DNA of 64,000 nucleotides. It comes from Bacteroidales bacterium. GTDB lineage: Bacteria > Bacteroidota > Bacteroidia > Bacteroidales > UBA932. This document shows, in pieces, positions 29,410 through 41,210 of this stretch. A model generated the notes under the pieces. That model searched no databases, was not told the origin of the DNA, and saw only the letters and a program-made list of their open reading frames with translations. Positions within the stretch are counted from its first letter, which is position 1. Every line of letters starts with the position of its first letter. The stretch covers positions 124,001 to 188,000 of the forward strand of contig JAEESO010000002.1 of NCBI GenBank assembly GCA_016286385.1. The letters run 5' to 3'. The translations under genes were made by a program, and so were the position numbers.

Positions 29410-30711
29410 ATGAGTGCATCTTCCGTAATGCTTCCTCCCCTTCCGGAGAGAATGAGACCAAGGACGCTGGATCAGTATGTGGGCCAGCGTCATCTGGTTG
29501 GTGAGGGATGCGTGTTAAGGAAGATGATAGAAAGCGGAAATCTCTCCTCTTTCATACTCTGGGGCCCTCCCGGAGTGGGTAAAACCACCCTGGCTCATAT
29601 CATTGCAGAAACCCTGGACAGGGATTTCTATACCCTCAGTGCGGTTACGGCAGGCGTAAAGGATGTGAGGGATATCTTTGAAAAGGCCTCAAAGTCATCC
29701 CTTTTCAACCAGAAAGGCGCTCCAATCCTCTTTATTGATGAGATCCACCGCTTCAACAAAGCCCAGCAGGATGCACTCCTTGGGGCAGTTGAAACTGGCA
29801 CCATAGTCCTTATCGGTGCAACTACGGAAAATCCCTCCTTTGAGGTTATCACTCCCCTTCTGTCCCGCTGCCAGGTTTTTGTCCTTAAATCCCTTGAGCA
29901 GAATGATTTGCAGGCTCTTCTGGACCGCGCTCTAAGGGAAGATGTCCTCCTGAAGGACAAAAAGATCGAGGTCAGGGAAACCCAGGCCCTCATGCGTTAC
30001 AGCGGCGGTGACGCCCGCAAGCTCCTCAATGTGCTGGAACTAGTCATAGATGCCCAGCCTGGCACCTCCCCCATCGTCATAGACAACGCCACGGTAACCG
30101 CCTCCATCCAGGAGAATATGGCCATCTATGACAAGGACGGAGAGATGCACTATGATATTATATCGGCCTTCATAAAGAGCATCAGGGGCTCGGATCCCAA
30201 CGCTGCCATTTATTACCTGGCAAGGATGATTGACGGAGGTGAGGATCCTCTTTTCATTGCCAGGAGGCTATGCCTGAGTGCATCGGAGGACGTGGGCCTT
30301 GCAAATCCCAACGCCCTTCTTCTTGCCAACGCCTGCTTTGAAGTGGTTTCAAAGATCGGCATGCCTGAAGGCAGGATTCCCCTTGCCGAAACAACCGTGT
30401 ATCTGGCTTCATCGCCCAAGAGCAACGCCTCATATATGGCCATAGAAAAGGCCCTGGCTCAGGTTAAAGAAAGCGGAAACCTCCCTGTCCCCCTCCCTAT
30501 CAGAAACGCTCCTACAAAGCTTATGGAGGAACTTGGGTACAGCGACGGCTACAAGTACGCCCACGACTACCCCGGTCATTTTGCCGATATGGAATTTATG
30601 CCTGACGCCCTGAAGGGCAAGGTTTTCTATGAACCGGCGGAGAACCGCCACGAGAACGTCCTCAAAGCCTATCTTGAGGCCTGCTGGCCCAAATATTATC
30701 CTAAAGGCTGA
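29410..30711 (+). CDS. rarA: Replication-associated recombination protein A (RarA/MgsA AAA+ ATPase)
   Basis: PLPERMRPRTLDQYVGQRHL, GPPGVGKTTLA, FIDEIHRFNKAQQDALL. Confidence 0.96.
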   Translation: MSASSVMLPPLPERMRPRTLDQYVGQRHLVGEGCVLRKMIESGNLSSFILWGPPGVGKTTLAHIIAETLDRDFYTLSAVTAGVKDVRDIFEKASKSSLFNQKGAPILFIDEIHRFNKAQQDALLGAVETGTIVLIGATTENPSFEVITPLLSRCQVFVLKSLEQNDLQALLDRALREDVLLKDKKIEVRETQALMRYSGGDARKLLNVLELVIDAQPGTSPIVIDNATVTASIQENMAIYDKDGEMHYDIISAFIKSIRGSDPNAAIYYLARMIDGGEDPLFIARRLCLSASEDVGLANPNALLLANACFEVVSKIGMPEGRIPLAETTVYLASSPKSNASYMAIEKALAQVKESGNLPVPLPIRNAPTKLMEELGYSDGYKYAHDYPGHFADMEFMPDALKGKVFYEPAENRHENVLKAYLEACWPKYYPKG

Positions 30712-30750
30712 ATCAAAGGATTAAGCGCCGTAGGCGCCGGGGGTGGGGCG

Positions 30751-32964
30751 TCAAAACGGATAACCTACTCCAAAATGTATTGCGTAAGCGCCTCCTCCGA
30801 ACCAATCGGCGGGGCCCAGCCAGCGGTATTGCTGCTCCCTTCCGGGATCGTGAATACGGAAGCCGCCGTCAAGGCGTACCAGGATTAGTCCGAAGTTCAG
30901 GCGGATACCAAGTCCCCAGTCAAGGCCGATTCCTTCCAGCGTTTCCTTTGTGAATCCGAAGACACTTTTCGCAAGATCATCCTCTATGGTGATGCCGGGC
31001 TTGGGAAGGTCCCAGATATTGCCGGCATCGGCAAAAAGTGCCCCCTCAATCTTCCAGAATATGGGGAAACGGTATTCTACGTTGGCTTCAAGTTTCATTT
31101 CTCCAACGGAACTGGGAATGGTGAAGAACTCTGAGTACAGGGTGCTTGTGCCAGGCCCAAGGGTCCTTGCCTGCCAGCCGCGCATGGAATACGCACCGCC
31201 AGCATAGAAGAGCTTTTCCAGTGGAACCGTGGAGGTTTTTGAATTGCCGTACGGGAAAGCGGCGCCTGCATTGAAATGGAGCGCCAGTGCGTGCTTGTCC
31301 TGTTTCCCGAAGCGGAATGTCTTTCCAAGGTGGACTTCCGCCCTCACGTACTGGGCATATGGAATGGTCCAGATAGTCCTTTCCTCGAACTCATTTTGAG
31401 GAAGAAGGTTGTTGAACAGGCTCAGAGTGTTTCCGGAAAGGTCAAAGTTGAGCCTGGCATAGTGGTATGGCCTGGTAGGTACCACGGAGTTGTCAGTGGT
31501 ATAATAAAGCATGGTGCTTATACCCATATCGAACTTGTCCATATAGGCACCAGACAGGATTATGTTATCGAATAACTTCTCCACAAATGCCTCAGATGCG
31601 CCGAACAGCCTTGTGACATTCACTCTTATTGGGGTGAACTTATATGAGAACTGGGAATTGAACCTTCCGGTATAACTGAACTCCCCTGCAATTGCCTGGC
31701 GCTTGAATTCCGGGCGGTCCTGATAATTGTACGCAAGTGAGACCTCCGTCTTTGGGATGTATTTCCCCTTGAAGAACTTGGTGGGAAGGCCGATAAACTT
31801 GGGAAACAGGATGCTTCCCGTGGCACTTACCTCCGTGGAGTAGGCGTCTGACTTGGGACGGAACTGGAAGTTGCCCTTTACACCAAGGTTTAGCACCTCT
31901 CCACCATGGAAAATGTTCCTGTGGTAGTATGTGAGCTGGGGTGAAATGCCAAACAGGGCGGTAGAGTTTACAGATGCCTCCAGGTTTACCTTGAAGCCCT
32001 GAAGGCCTGAGTTCCTCAGGGCAATGTTGCAGTCCACTTTCTCCCCCGGAGCTTCTGACGTAGTGATGTTTACGCCTGTAAGCATACCCACGTTGGAGAA
32101 ACGGGAGTAGGTGGTGTTGATCACTTCCTCGTTGTAGAGGTCTCCGGGTCTTATGAGATTAAGCGTTTCAATGACGCCGGGGCGTATTTTGAGCCTTCTT
32201 GGCTTGGAGACGGTAAGCTCTCCGATAGAGTATTTCTTATGCTCCTGGGCCGATGCAGGGCTGTCTCCCAGGGCATAATCGCGGATGCTCATGGTGAGCT
32301 TGGCGTTGCCGTCGCCGGCAAGGGTATCGGCCTCAAAGAGATAGAAACTCTTGCTGAAACCGTAGTAGCCTTTGGTGCGGAAGTGAGCGGCGCTTCTGTC
32401 GGCCTCCTTCTCTATGACTTCCTCAGAGAGGTACATGCCTTCCTTTAGGGAAACGTTCTCAAGGTCCTGCTCCCAATCCTGCTTGAAAGTGCCGTAGGAT
32501 GGGATGTCGTAGTCTATTGCGCTTATCTTGTAGCGCTTCCCAAGGGCCACGTAATAAGTAACGTAAACCATTCTCTTGCTAACCCGCACGTTACTTTCTA
32601 CCACGGAACCGTAATAGCCGGTGAAACGGAGATGGTTGGCTATGTTGTCTATTGTTTCGTCAACCTTTGACGCGTCATACACAACAGGAGGGGCGCCAAG
32701 TTTACGGAAAAACCTCTGGAAGCCGGTTTTCCCCTCCCCGCCCCAGTTGTACACAACAAGGGAGGGACTGGTGCCAAGCATCCAGGCATTGGGCTTCTGA
32801 AGGAGGTATGCACTGAGGTCTCCGGCGTTGTAAGTTTTGTCGTTGACCCTTATCTTGTTGGAGCGAAGAAGATACTCACCGTCACGCAGTGTGCTGGTGG
32901 TACTGCACGATGCTACGGCCAGTGCGGCAGCCAGTGCAATAAATATTGTGCTCCTTGATTTCAT
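30751..32964 (-). CDS. BamA/TamA-family outer-membrane protein
   Basis: Lipoprotein-like N-terminus ASCSTT, POTRA-like region, C-terminal barrel with YSMRGWQARTLGPG. Confidence 0.88.
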   Translation of the reverse strand: MKSRSTIFIALAAALAVASCSTTSTLRDGEYLLRSNKIRVNDKTYNAGDLSAYLLQKPNAWMLGTSPSLVVYNWGGEGKTGFQRFFRKLGAPPVVYDASKVDETIDNIANHLRFTGYYGSVVESNVRVSKRMVYVTYYVALGKRYKISAIDYDIPSYGTFKQDWEQDLENVSLKEGMYLSEEVIEKEADRSAAHFRTKGYYGFSKSFYLFEADTLAGDGNAKLTMSIRDYALGDSPASAQEHKKYSIGELTVSKPRRLKIRPGVIETLNLIRPGDLYNEEVINTTYSRFSNVGMLTGVNITTSEAPGEKVDCNIALRNSGLQGFKVNLEASVNSTALFGISPQLTYYHRNIFHGGEVLNLGVKGNFQFRPKSDAYSTEVSATGSILFPKFIGLPTKFFKGKYIPKTEVSLAYNYQDRPEFKRQAIAGEFSYTGRFNSQFSYKFTPIRVNVTRLFGASEAFVEKLFDNIILSGAYMDKFDMGISTMLYYTTDNSVVPTRPYHYARLNFDLSGNTLSLFNNLLPQNEFEERTIWTIPYAQYVRAEVHLGKTFRFGKQDKHALALHFNAGAAFPYGNSKTSTVPLEKLFYAGGAYSMRGWQARTLGPGTSTLYSEFFTIPSSVGEMKLEANVEYRFPIFWKIEGALFADAGNIWDLPKPGITIEDDLAKSVFGFTKETLEGIGLDWGLGIRLNFGLILVRLDGGFRIHDPGREQQYRWLGPADWFGGGAYAIHFGVGYPF

Positions 32965-32969
32965 TCTTA

Positions 32970-32977
32970 CAAAATTA
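32970..32977 (-). promoter_or_regulatory. -7 box (TAATTTTG) 5 nt upstream of BamA-like start
   Basis: TAnnTTTG match on minus strand. Confidence 0.45.
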
Positions 32978-32990
32978 ATACTTTTTTCCG

Positions 32991-32998
32991 TATATTTG
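32991..32998 (+). promoter_or_regulatory. -7 promoter box (TATATTTG) for arginine decarboxylase gene
   Basis: TAnnTTTG match 33 bp before ATG. Confidence 0.5.
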
Positions 32999-33031
32999 CA
33001 TTCACTATTCTAAAGGCAAAACCAAAAGCGG

Positions 33032-34429
33032 ATGAAAAACAAGTACATTGACCTTATAGATCAAACCTTCGACTTCCCCCAGGACGAATTCATGGTGGTG
33101 GACGGCAATCTGATGTTCAATGACATTGACCTTATGGAAATCATTGAGAAGTACGGTACTCCCCTCAAGATTACCTATCTTCCCAAGATCTCTTCCCAGA
33201 TCCAGAGGGCAAAGCGCCTTTTCAAGGTGGCCATGGCCAAAGCGGATTATCAGGGAAAGTACCATTACAGCTACTGCACCAAGAGTTCCCAGTTTGCCTT
33301 TGTGGTGCATGAGGCGCTTAAGAATGACATCCACCTGGAAACATCATCGGCCTATGACCTGGACCTCATGCAGGCCCTGGAAAAAGATGGTTCCGTGGAC
33401 AAGAGCAAGATCTATGTCATCTGCAACGGCTTCAAGCGCCCGCAGTACGTGGAGAATATAGCAAAACTCCGCAAGGACGGCTGGGTGAACATCATCCCCG
33501 TCCTTGACAACAAGAATGAGTTTGAAGACCTGGCCGATCTTATTGAGGAGGAGACCATGATGGGTATCCGCATTGCCTCCGAGGAAGAGCCCAACTTCGA
33601 TTTCTACACTTCCCGCCTTGGTATCCGTTATTCGGATATAGTGAAGTTCTACAAGGACACGGTGGCAAAGTATCCCAACTTCCACCTCAAGATGCTGCAT
33701 TTTTTCATCAACACGGGTATCCGTGACACGGCATACTACTGGAATGAGCTTTCAAAGTGCGTGAAGGTTTACTGTGAGCTCAAGGCCATCTGCCCGGAGC
33801 TGGACAGCCTTAACATAGGCGGCGGCCTTCCCAACAAGACTTCCCTGGCCCAGGACTTCGACTATGAATACATGGTGGAGGAAATCATCAACCAGATCAA
33901 GGTCACGTGTAATTCATACGGGGTTCCGGAGCCCGATATCTTCACGGAGTTCGGCAGCTTTACCGTTGGAGAGAGCGGCGCAACCATCTTCAAGATCCTG
34001 GACATCAAGCAGCAGAACGACCGCGAGAAGTGGTACATGATAGACAACTCCTTCATGACCTGCCTCCCGGATACATGGGGTCTTAACCAGCGTTTCATTC
34101 TCCTCCCCGTGAACAAGTGGAACGATGAATACCAGAGGGTGTTCCTGGGCGGCCTCACCTGCGACAGCCAGGACTTCTATAATGCCGATTACCACGCCAA
34201 CGCAATCTTCCTGCCCACCATCCGCAGCCGCAGGGAAAACCTCTACATCGGCTTTTTCCACACTGGAGCATACCAGGAGGCCATTTCCGGCTACGGCGGC
34301 ATCAAGCACTGCCTCATGCCTTCCCCGAGGCACATTCTCATAGACCGCGACAAAGAAGGCAACCTGGTCACTTCCGTCTTTGCTGAAGAACAGACCGCCG
34401 AATCAATGTTAAAAACTCTAGGTTATTGA
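33032..34429 (+). CDS. speA: Arginine decarboxylase (short Bacteroidota form, PLP fold III)
   Basis: YHYSYCTKSSQFAFVVHEAL, LHFFINTGIRDTAYYWNEL, TEFGSFTVGESGA. Confidence 0.85.
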   Translation: MKNKYIDLIDQTFDFPQDEFMVVDGNLMFNDIDLMEIIEKYGTPLKITYLPKISSQIQRAKRLFKVAMAKADYQGKYHYSYCTKSSQFAFVVHEALKNDIHLETSSAYDLDLMQALEKDGSVDKSKIYVICNGFKRPQYVENIAKLRKDGWVNIIPVLDNKNEFEDLADLIEEETMMGIRIASEEEPNFDFYTSRLGIRYSDIVKFYKDTVAKYPNFHLKMLHFFINTGIRDTAYYWNELSKCVKVYCELKAICPELDSLNIGGGLPNKTSLAQDFDYEYMVEEIINQIKVTCNSYGVPEPDIFTEFGSFTVGESGATIFKILDIKQQNDREKWYMIDNSFMTCLPDTWGLNQRFILLPVNKWNDEYQRVFLGGLTCDSQDFYNADYHANAIFLPTIRSRRENLYIGFFHTGAYQEAISGYGGIKHCLMPSPRHILIDRDKEGNLVTSVFAEEQTAESMLKTLGY

Positions 34430-34565
34430 TGATGAAGGGTATATATCTCTAAACCCGTGGCCACCCTCGGCCGCGTAAGAGGGAGGGGCCCAAAGTCCGC
34501 GCGTAGCGCGGGCGCCTGGGAGGGGTCGCGAAGCGACGGTTTAGAGATATATACCCTTCATCATC
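34428..34565. repeat. Structured inverted-repeat element, copy 1 (28-bp perfect arms, 82-nt core)
   Basis: Arms 34428-34455 and 34538-34565 are perfect reverse complements; core about 88% identical to copy 2. Confidence 0.9.
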
Positions 34566-34577
34566 TGAAGAATAGCA

Positions 34578-35276
34578 ATGATTACAGCAGCAGAAATAAA
34601 GTTCATCAAGTCACTGTCACAGAAGAAGTTCCGGGACAGTGAGGGACTTTTTGTGGTGGAAGGTGAGAAGATGGTCCAGGAGGCATTGAAATCCGGTTTT
34701 GAGGTTGAGAAAGTGTATAGGAAGGAGGAGTTAGGTGAAGCTGCAATGGAGCGGATATCGGCCCTTTCGTCCCCTTCCCCGGTGCTGGCACTGGTGAAAA
34801 AGCCTGATGTGGCGTTCAAGGCTCCTTCGGAGGGTCTATACCTGGCGCTGGACGGCATCAGGGACCCCGGTAATCTTGGAACAATCCTGAGGATTGCCGA
34901 CTGGTTTGGAATTGATGCCGTATATGCCTCTGAAGATACCGTAGAGCTGTATAATCCCAAGGTTGTGCAGTCCACTATGGGCGCAATTTTCCGTATACCG
35001 TTCTACACTACCAATATTCCTTCGCTGTGTTCTTCTTATCCCGGCAAAGTGTACGGTACCTTCCTTGACGGGGAGAATATGTACAGGAAGGAACTGTCGG
35101 CCACCGGAATCATTGTTATCGGCAACGAGGCAAATGGCATATCAAAGGAAACGGCCGCCTGTGTAAGCGACCGTCTCTATATTCCTCCCTATCCGGCCGA
35201 TGACCCCGGCTCCGAATCCCTAAACGCCGCCGTCGCCACTGCCATCACCGTTGCGGAGTTCCGCAGGAGGGGTTAA
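34578..35276 (+). CDS. TrmH/SpoU-family RNA methyltransferase
   Basis: DGIRDPGNLGTILRIADWFG, IVIGNEANGIS, PGSESLNAAVA. Confidence 0.93.
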   Translation: MITAAEIKFIKSLSQKKFRDSEGLFVVEGEKMVQEALKSGFEVEKVYRKEELGEAAMERISALSSPSPVLALVKKPDVAFKAPSEGLYLALDGIRDPGNLGTILRIADWFGIDAVYASEDTVELYNPKVVQSTMGAIFRIPFYTTNIPSLCSSYPGKVYGTFLDGENMYRKELSATGIIVIGNEANGISKETAACVSDRLYIPPYPADDPGSESLNAAVATAITVAEFRRRG

Positions 35277-36676
35277 TCTACTTTAATTACGTTATAGCCA
35301 AACGCTTTCACCGATACGCTGTAGACGGTGCGGACGGCCTTGATGCCAAGATAGTCCAGCGCTTCCGGGGGGATGCGGAGGGTAATATCCGCCTCAGGGC
35401 CGAAGTTGGCCACAAGAAGGTAGCACTCCTTGCCGTCTGAGCGGAGCCAGGCAAAGTGGCGGTTGGGGTTGAAAGCTCCGTCCTGGCAGTAGCAGAGATC
35501 ATAGCTGAGGCCCTCAGAAAATGCCGGCTTCCCAGCCAGGGCAAGCAGCTCACGGTATGCCTCCAGCACCTTTCCTGGGCCGAAATGCTTTGCGGCCCAG
35601 TCAAAGATGGAGGTGCGGCCGTCAAGGCCGCTGAAGCCTTCCTTGTCCATTCCTCTCTCCCCTGCTTCCTGCCCAAAATAGAGCATAAACGGGGCGGTGT
35701 TCCAAAGGAGGGAAACAGCCAGAGCCGCGTAGCCTCTTTCCGGGCTGCCGCAGAAGAAATCCGATGCAAGGCGCTGCTCGTCGTGGTTCTCCAGGAAATT
35801 GAGCATATGCGGCTGGAGATCCCCCAGGAACTGCCAGTCACGGGTGATTCCCGTGGCCGATGCTCCGCAGCACGAAACGGCCCTCAGGGTATCGTAGAGG
35901 CCGCATTTATCATAGAGGAGGTCAAACCCCACCTCTTCCACATACATGCGGTATTTATCCTTCTGGTAAACCTCCGCGATGAAGATGATCTGCGGGAATT
36001 CCTGCTTGATTTTCCCTATGAGCCACTTCATGAACTCTGGCGGCACCATCTCCACCATGTCGCAGCGGAAACCGTCAACGCCTTTCCCTGCCCAGAAGCG
36101 GACAATATCATACATCTTGTCCCAGGTGCGGGTGTGGAAGTCGCAGTAGTTTATGCGCACGGTTTCCCACCAGTCATTGATATTCGGGGCCGATGTAAAC
36201 GCGTTGCCGGATGCCTTGGCCGGAGACTCCTTGTATCCCTTGCAGGGAGCGGGAAGTTTCAGGGCCTCTCCGGGATAATAGAAGAAGTCGTTTTCCGCTT
36301 TCCAATGGACGGTTTTGTCGTCTTCCTTTCCAAGGTTCACATTCTCCCTTGCAACGTGGTTTGGGACAAAGTCTATGACTACTTTGAGGCCAGCTTTATG
36401 AGTCCTTTCAACCAGTTCAAGGAATTCTTGCATTCTACTTGCAGAATCATCTGCAAGATAAGCATTTACATCATAGTAATCCACTATGGCGTAAGGGCTC
36501 CCGGCATCTCCTTTCACCACCTTTTCTGTGGAAGATGTAGCGTGGCGTATTATACCCGTGTACCAGATATAATTGGCACCGAGCCCCTTGACGTATTCAA
36601 GGGACCCGGCGTCAATTGATGAGAATTTACCATTCCCCCAAAGCCTTGGGAGCATCTGGTAAATGATGGACTTCAT
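35273..36676 (-). CDS. Alpha-amylase family glycosyl hydrolase (GH13)
   Basis: VIDFVPNHV, GFRCDMVEMV, FIAEVY, NFLENHDEQR conserved GH13 regions. Confidence 0.93.
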   Translation of the reverse strand: MKSIIYQMLPRLWGNGKFSSIDAGSLEYVKGLGANYIWYTGIIRHATSSTEKVVKGDAGSPYAIVDYYDVNAYLADDSASRMQEFLELVERTHKAGLKVVIDFVPNHVARENVNLGKEDDKTVHWKAENDFFYYPGEALKLPAPCKGYKESPAKASGNAFTSAPNINDWWETVRINYCDFHTRTWDKMYDIVRFWAGKGVDGFRCDMVEMVPPEFMKWLIGKIKQEFPQIIFIAEVYQKDKYRMYVEEVGFDLLYDKCGLYDTLRAVSCCGASATGITRDWQFLGDLQPHMLNFLENHDEQRLASDFFCGSPERGYAALAVSLLWNTAPFMLYFGQEAGERGMDKEGFSGLDGRTSIFDWAAKHFGPGKVLEAYRELLALAGKPAFSEGLSYDLCYCQDGAFNPNRHFAWLRSDGKECYLLVANFGPEADITLRIPPEALDYLGIKAVRTVYSVSVKAFGYNVIKVD

Positions 36677-36677
36677 A

Positions 36678-37907
36678 CTACCAGTTCAGGATCTTGCGGA
36701 AGTCGTATTCCTCAGGATTGGGAACGTACTTCTTTGCAGCCTCATAGTCTGCGGGAGTGATGAAGTGGCAGAGGTGGTTGAAGTAGTTCTGGGCGATGCC
36801 GCCGTCAATTGCTACCCTGCGCGGAGGAATCTTTCCGTCTGCGCCCTGGAGGTCCTTGAGGTACAGGGGTTTTGCCTCGCCGAAGGCGTCTACATATACC
36901 ATGCAGCCTGTTTCACCCTTCTTGAAGAGCTCATAGGCACCCATTGCAAGCTCACTGCAGTAAGTGAGGTCAAATGCGATGGGATCCTGGCAGCGTACGT
37001 CATATCCAATCTCCACGGGACGGGTCTTGACCTTGAGGCCGATAGCTTTGAACTTCTTCTCAAGGATGTCATTGAAAAGGACTGCCTTGGAGATCTTGCC
37101 AAGCTCAGGGTGACCGTGCTCATCATAGGTCATGGAAACGCCGGCGTTCTTGATTTCCTGAGGGTCAAGGTCATGGAAAACGCCTTCTGCAACCACCACG
37201 GTGCCGTAAGGGATACCAAGGATGTTGCGCTTGAGGATGGCGGAAAGTGCAAGGTTGACAATTTTGTCAAGGGTGATTTCCGTCTTGTTGAACATCTCAG
37301 GGATGATGGTCATGGGGCAGTGCGTGGCCTCACCGATACCAAGGGCAAGGTGACCGGCGCTGCGGCCCATTGCGCTGATGATGAGCCAGTTGCCGCTGGT
37401 GCGGGCATCCTCATACACGGTGCGTGCAAGGTGTGCACCTTCATCCTTTGCGCTGTTGAATCCAAACGTGGGGGTATTGTTAGGCAGAGGAAGGTCATTG
37501 TCTATGGTCTTGGGCACGTGGATATTGTGGATGGGATACTGCTTTGCCTCAAGGAACTTTGCAATGCGGTTTGCGGTGGAAGCTGTATCATCACCGCCAA
37601 CGGTAACCAGGAGCTTGATGTTGTTGTCCTGGAAAAGGCCCAGGTTGAAATTCTCTTCAAAGTCTTTGTCCGTGGGTTTGAAACGGCTCATCTGGAGGTA
37701 GGAACCGCCACGGTTGAAGTAAGCATCTGCTTTGAAGAAATCTATGTCCTCAGTGCGGGGGCTCTTGGAGAAAAGCCCGCTGTAACCGCCGTGAAGGCCG
37801 ATTACACGGTAACCGTTTGAAAGGAAAGTCTTTGCTACAGACATTACGACGGTGTTCATGCCCGGGGCCGGGCCGCCGCCACAAAGGATAATGATAGAAT
37901 CTTTCAT
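36678..37907 (-). CDS. 6-phosphofructokinase, predicted PPi-dependent
   Basis: GGGPAPGMN, VGGDDTAST, PKTIDNDLPL, MGRSAGHLAL. Confidence 0.92.
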   Translation of the reverse strand: MKDSIIILCGGGPAPGMNTVVMSVAKTFLSNGYRVIGLHGGYSGLFSKSPRTEDIDFFKADAYFNRGGSYLQMSRFKPTDKDFEENFNLGLFQDNNIKLLVTVGGDDTASTANRIAKFLEAKQYPIHNIHVPKTIDNDLPLPNNTPTFGFNSAKDEGAHLARTVYEDARTSGNWLIISAMGRSAGHLALGIGEATHCPMTIIPEMFNKTEITLDKIVNLALSAILKRNILGIPYGTVVVAEGVFHDLDPQEIKNAGVSMTYDEHGHPELGKISKAVLFNDILEKKFKAIGLKVKTRPVEIGYDVRCQDPIAFDLTYCSELAMGAYELFKKGETGCMVYVDAFGEAKPLYLKDLQGADGKIPPRRVAIDGGIAQNYFNHLCHFITPADYEAAKKYVPNPEEYDFRKILNW

Positions 37908-37977
37908 AAGTGCGATTTATGTTTTGTAAATAGTTTCTTTAAATCATACAAAGATAGTAAGAATTAACGTGATTTGA

Positions 37978-40173
<2,196 letters not shown>

Positions 40174-40175
40174 TG

Positions 40176-41210
40176 ATGTTCAAGAAATTGTGGCATAAGA
40201 TTCAGGTGATTATCAGGTGGGCTTCCATCTGGATATACCGGATTACGCGGTTTCTGACTCACGATATTTTCTATCTGAGGGAAGAGGATTTCTCACGGTG
40301 GAAAGGGCGCCTTGTGAAAGATGCAAAGACCGTGATCCTTATGCTCACGACGTTCAGCGCCCAGAAGATTGGGTACCAGGTGACCGCCCTGGCATACAGG
40401 AGCATGATGAGCGTTGTGCCGGCAATAGCAATTGCATTCTACCTCACTTCAGGTGTGGGCCTCAAGGATATGTTCAAGGACATCCTCCTGACAAATCTTG
40501 GAGACATCCGTCTCACGGAGGTCCTCATGAATGCCGCCGACAATATAGTGGACGTAGCCCAGAGCGGCCTCTTCGGTTTCATCTCCATGGCATCCTTCCT
40601 GTGGATAGTCCTGTCACTGATGATAACCGTGAGAAGCGTTTTCAACAATGTGTGGAAGGTGGATAAGGAGAGGAACTTCCTGAAGATGATAGGTGTCATA
40701 ATCGGCATAACCATAATGGCCCCGTTTGTGGTGATCATCTTCTTCTCAGGATCCGTGGTGTATTCCCATATCCTGGACGTGCTATTCCCCGGCACGGAGA
40801 TTATCTACTCCACTATTAAGAGTTTCATGTCCTGGCTGCTCTTTGCAGGCGCCAGCATACTTATAATGTCGGCCATGTACAAGTTCATCCCTGGAACAAA
40901 GGTCAGGTTCCGCTACGCCATCAAGGCTGCCCTGATCTCCGGCCTTCTGTTCACGGGAGTGCAGTACCTGTACCTTGAAACCCAGATGATGGTGGCCAAG
41001 GTAAGTGCCGTATACGGTGTCCTGGCGGCCCTTCCGCTGTTCATGGTGTGGCTTAACCTTGGATGGACAATCATCCTTTACGGGGCAGAGCTTTCCTTTG
41101 CCTTCCAGAACGTTGACAGGATGGGTATAACCAACGAGCAACTTGACAAGATGTATGCAGAAGCCATCCGTGAGAGGAAGGAGAGGCATCAAAAAGGTTT
41201 AGAACTATGA
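40176..41210 (+). CDS. YihY/BrkB-family inner-membrane protein
   Basis: Multiple TM segments, ALAYRSMMSVVPAIAIAFYL, YGVLAALPLFMVWLNLGWTIILYGAELSFA. Confidence 0.92.
   Translation: MFKKLWHKIQVIIRWASIWIYRITRFLTHDIFYLREEDFSRWKGRLVKDAKTVILMLTTFSAQKIGYQVTALAYRSMMSVVPAIAIAFYLTSGVGLKDMFKDILLTNLGDIRLTEVLMNAADNIVDVAQSGLFGFISMASFLWIVLSLMITVRSVFNNVWKVDKERNFLKMIGVIIGITIMAPFVVIIFFSGSVVYSHILDVLFPGTEIIYSTIKSFMSWLLFAGASILIMSAMYKFIPGTKVRFRYAIKAALISGLLFTGVQYLYLETQMMVAKVSAVYGVLAALPLFMVWLNLGWTIILYGAELSFAFQNVDRMGITNEQLDKMYAEAIRERKERHQKGLEL

Noticed and set aside
30725-30760. Hairpin GCGCC-GTA-GGCGC followed by GGGGGTGGGG as a third copy of the structured element
   Set aside because: Similar style to the core hairpin, but arms, TGGCCACCCTCGGCC block and GTCGCGAAGCGAC are absent; probably a local terminator-like structure.
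35456-37820. Long + strand ORFs of 387 and 385 aa (35456-36619, 36663-37820)
   Set aside because: They lie exactly antisense to the well-supported amylase and phosphofructokinase genes and have no recognisable motif; codon-bias shadow ORFs.
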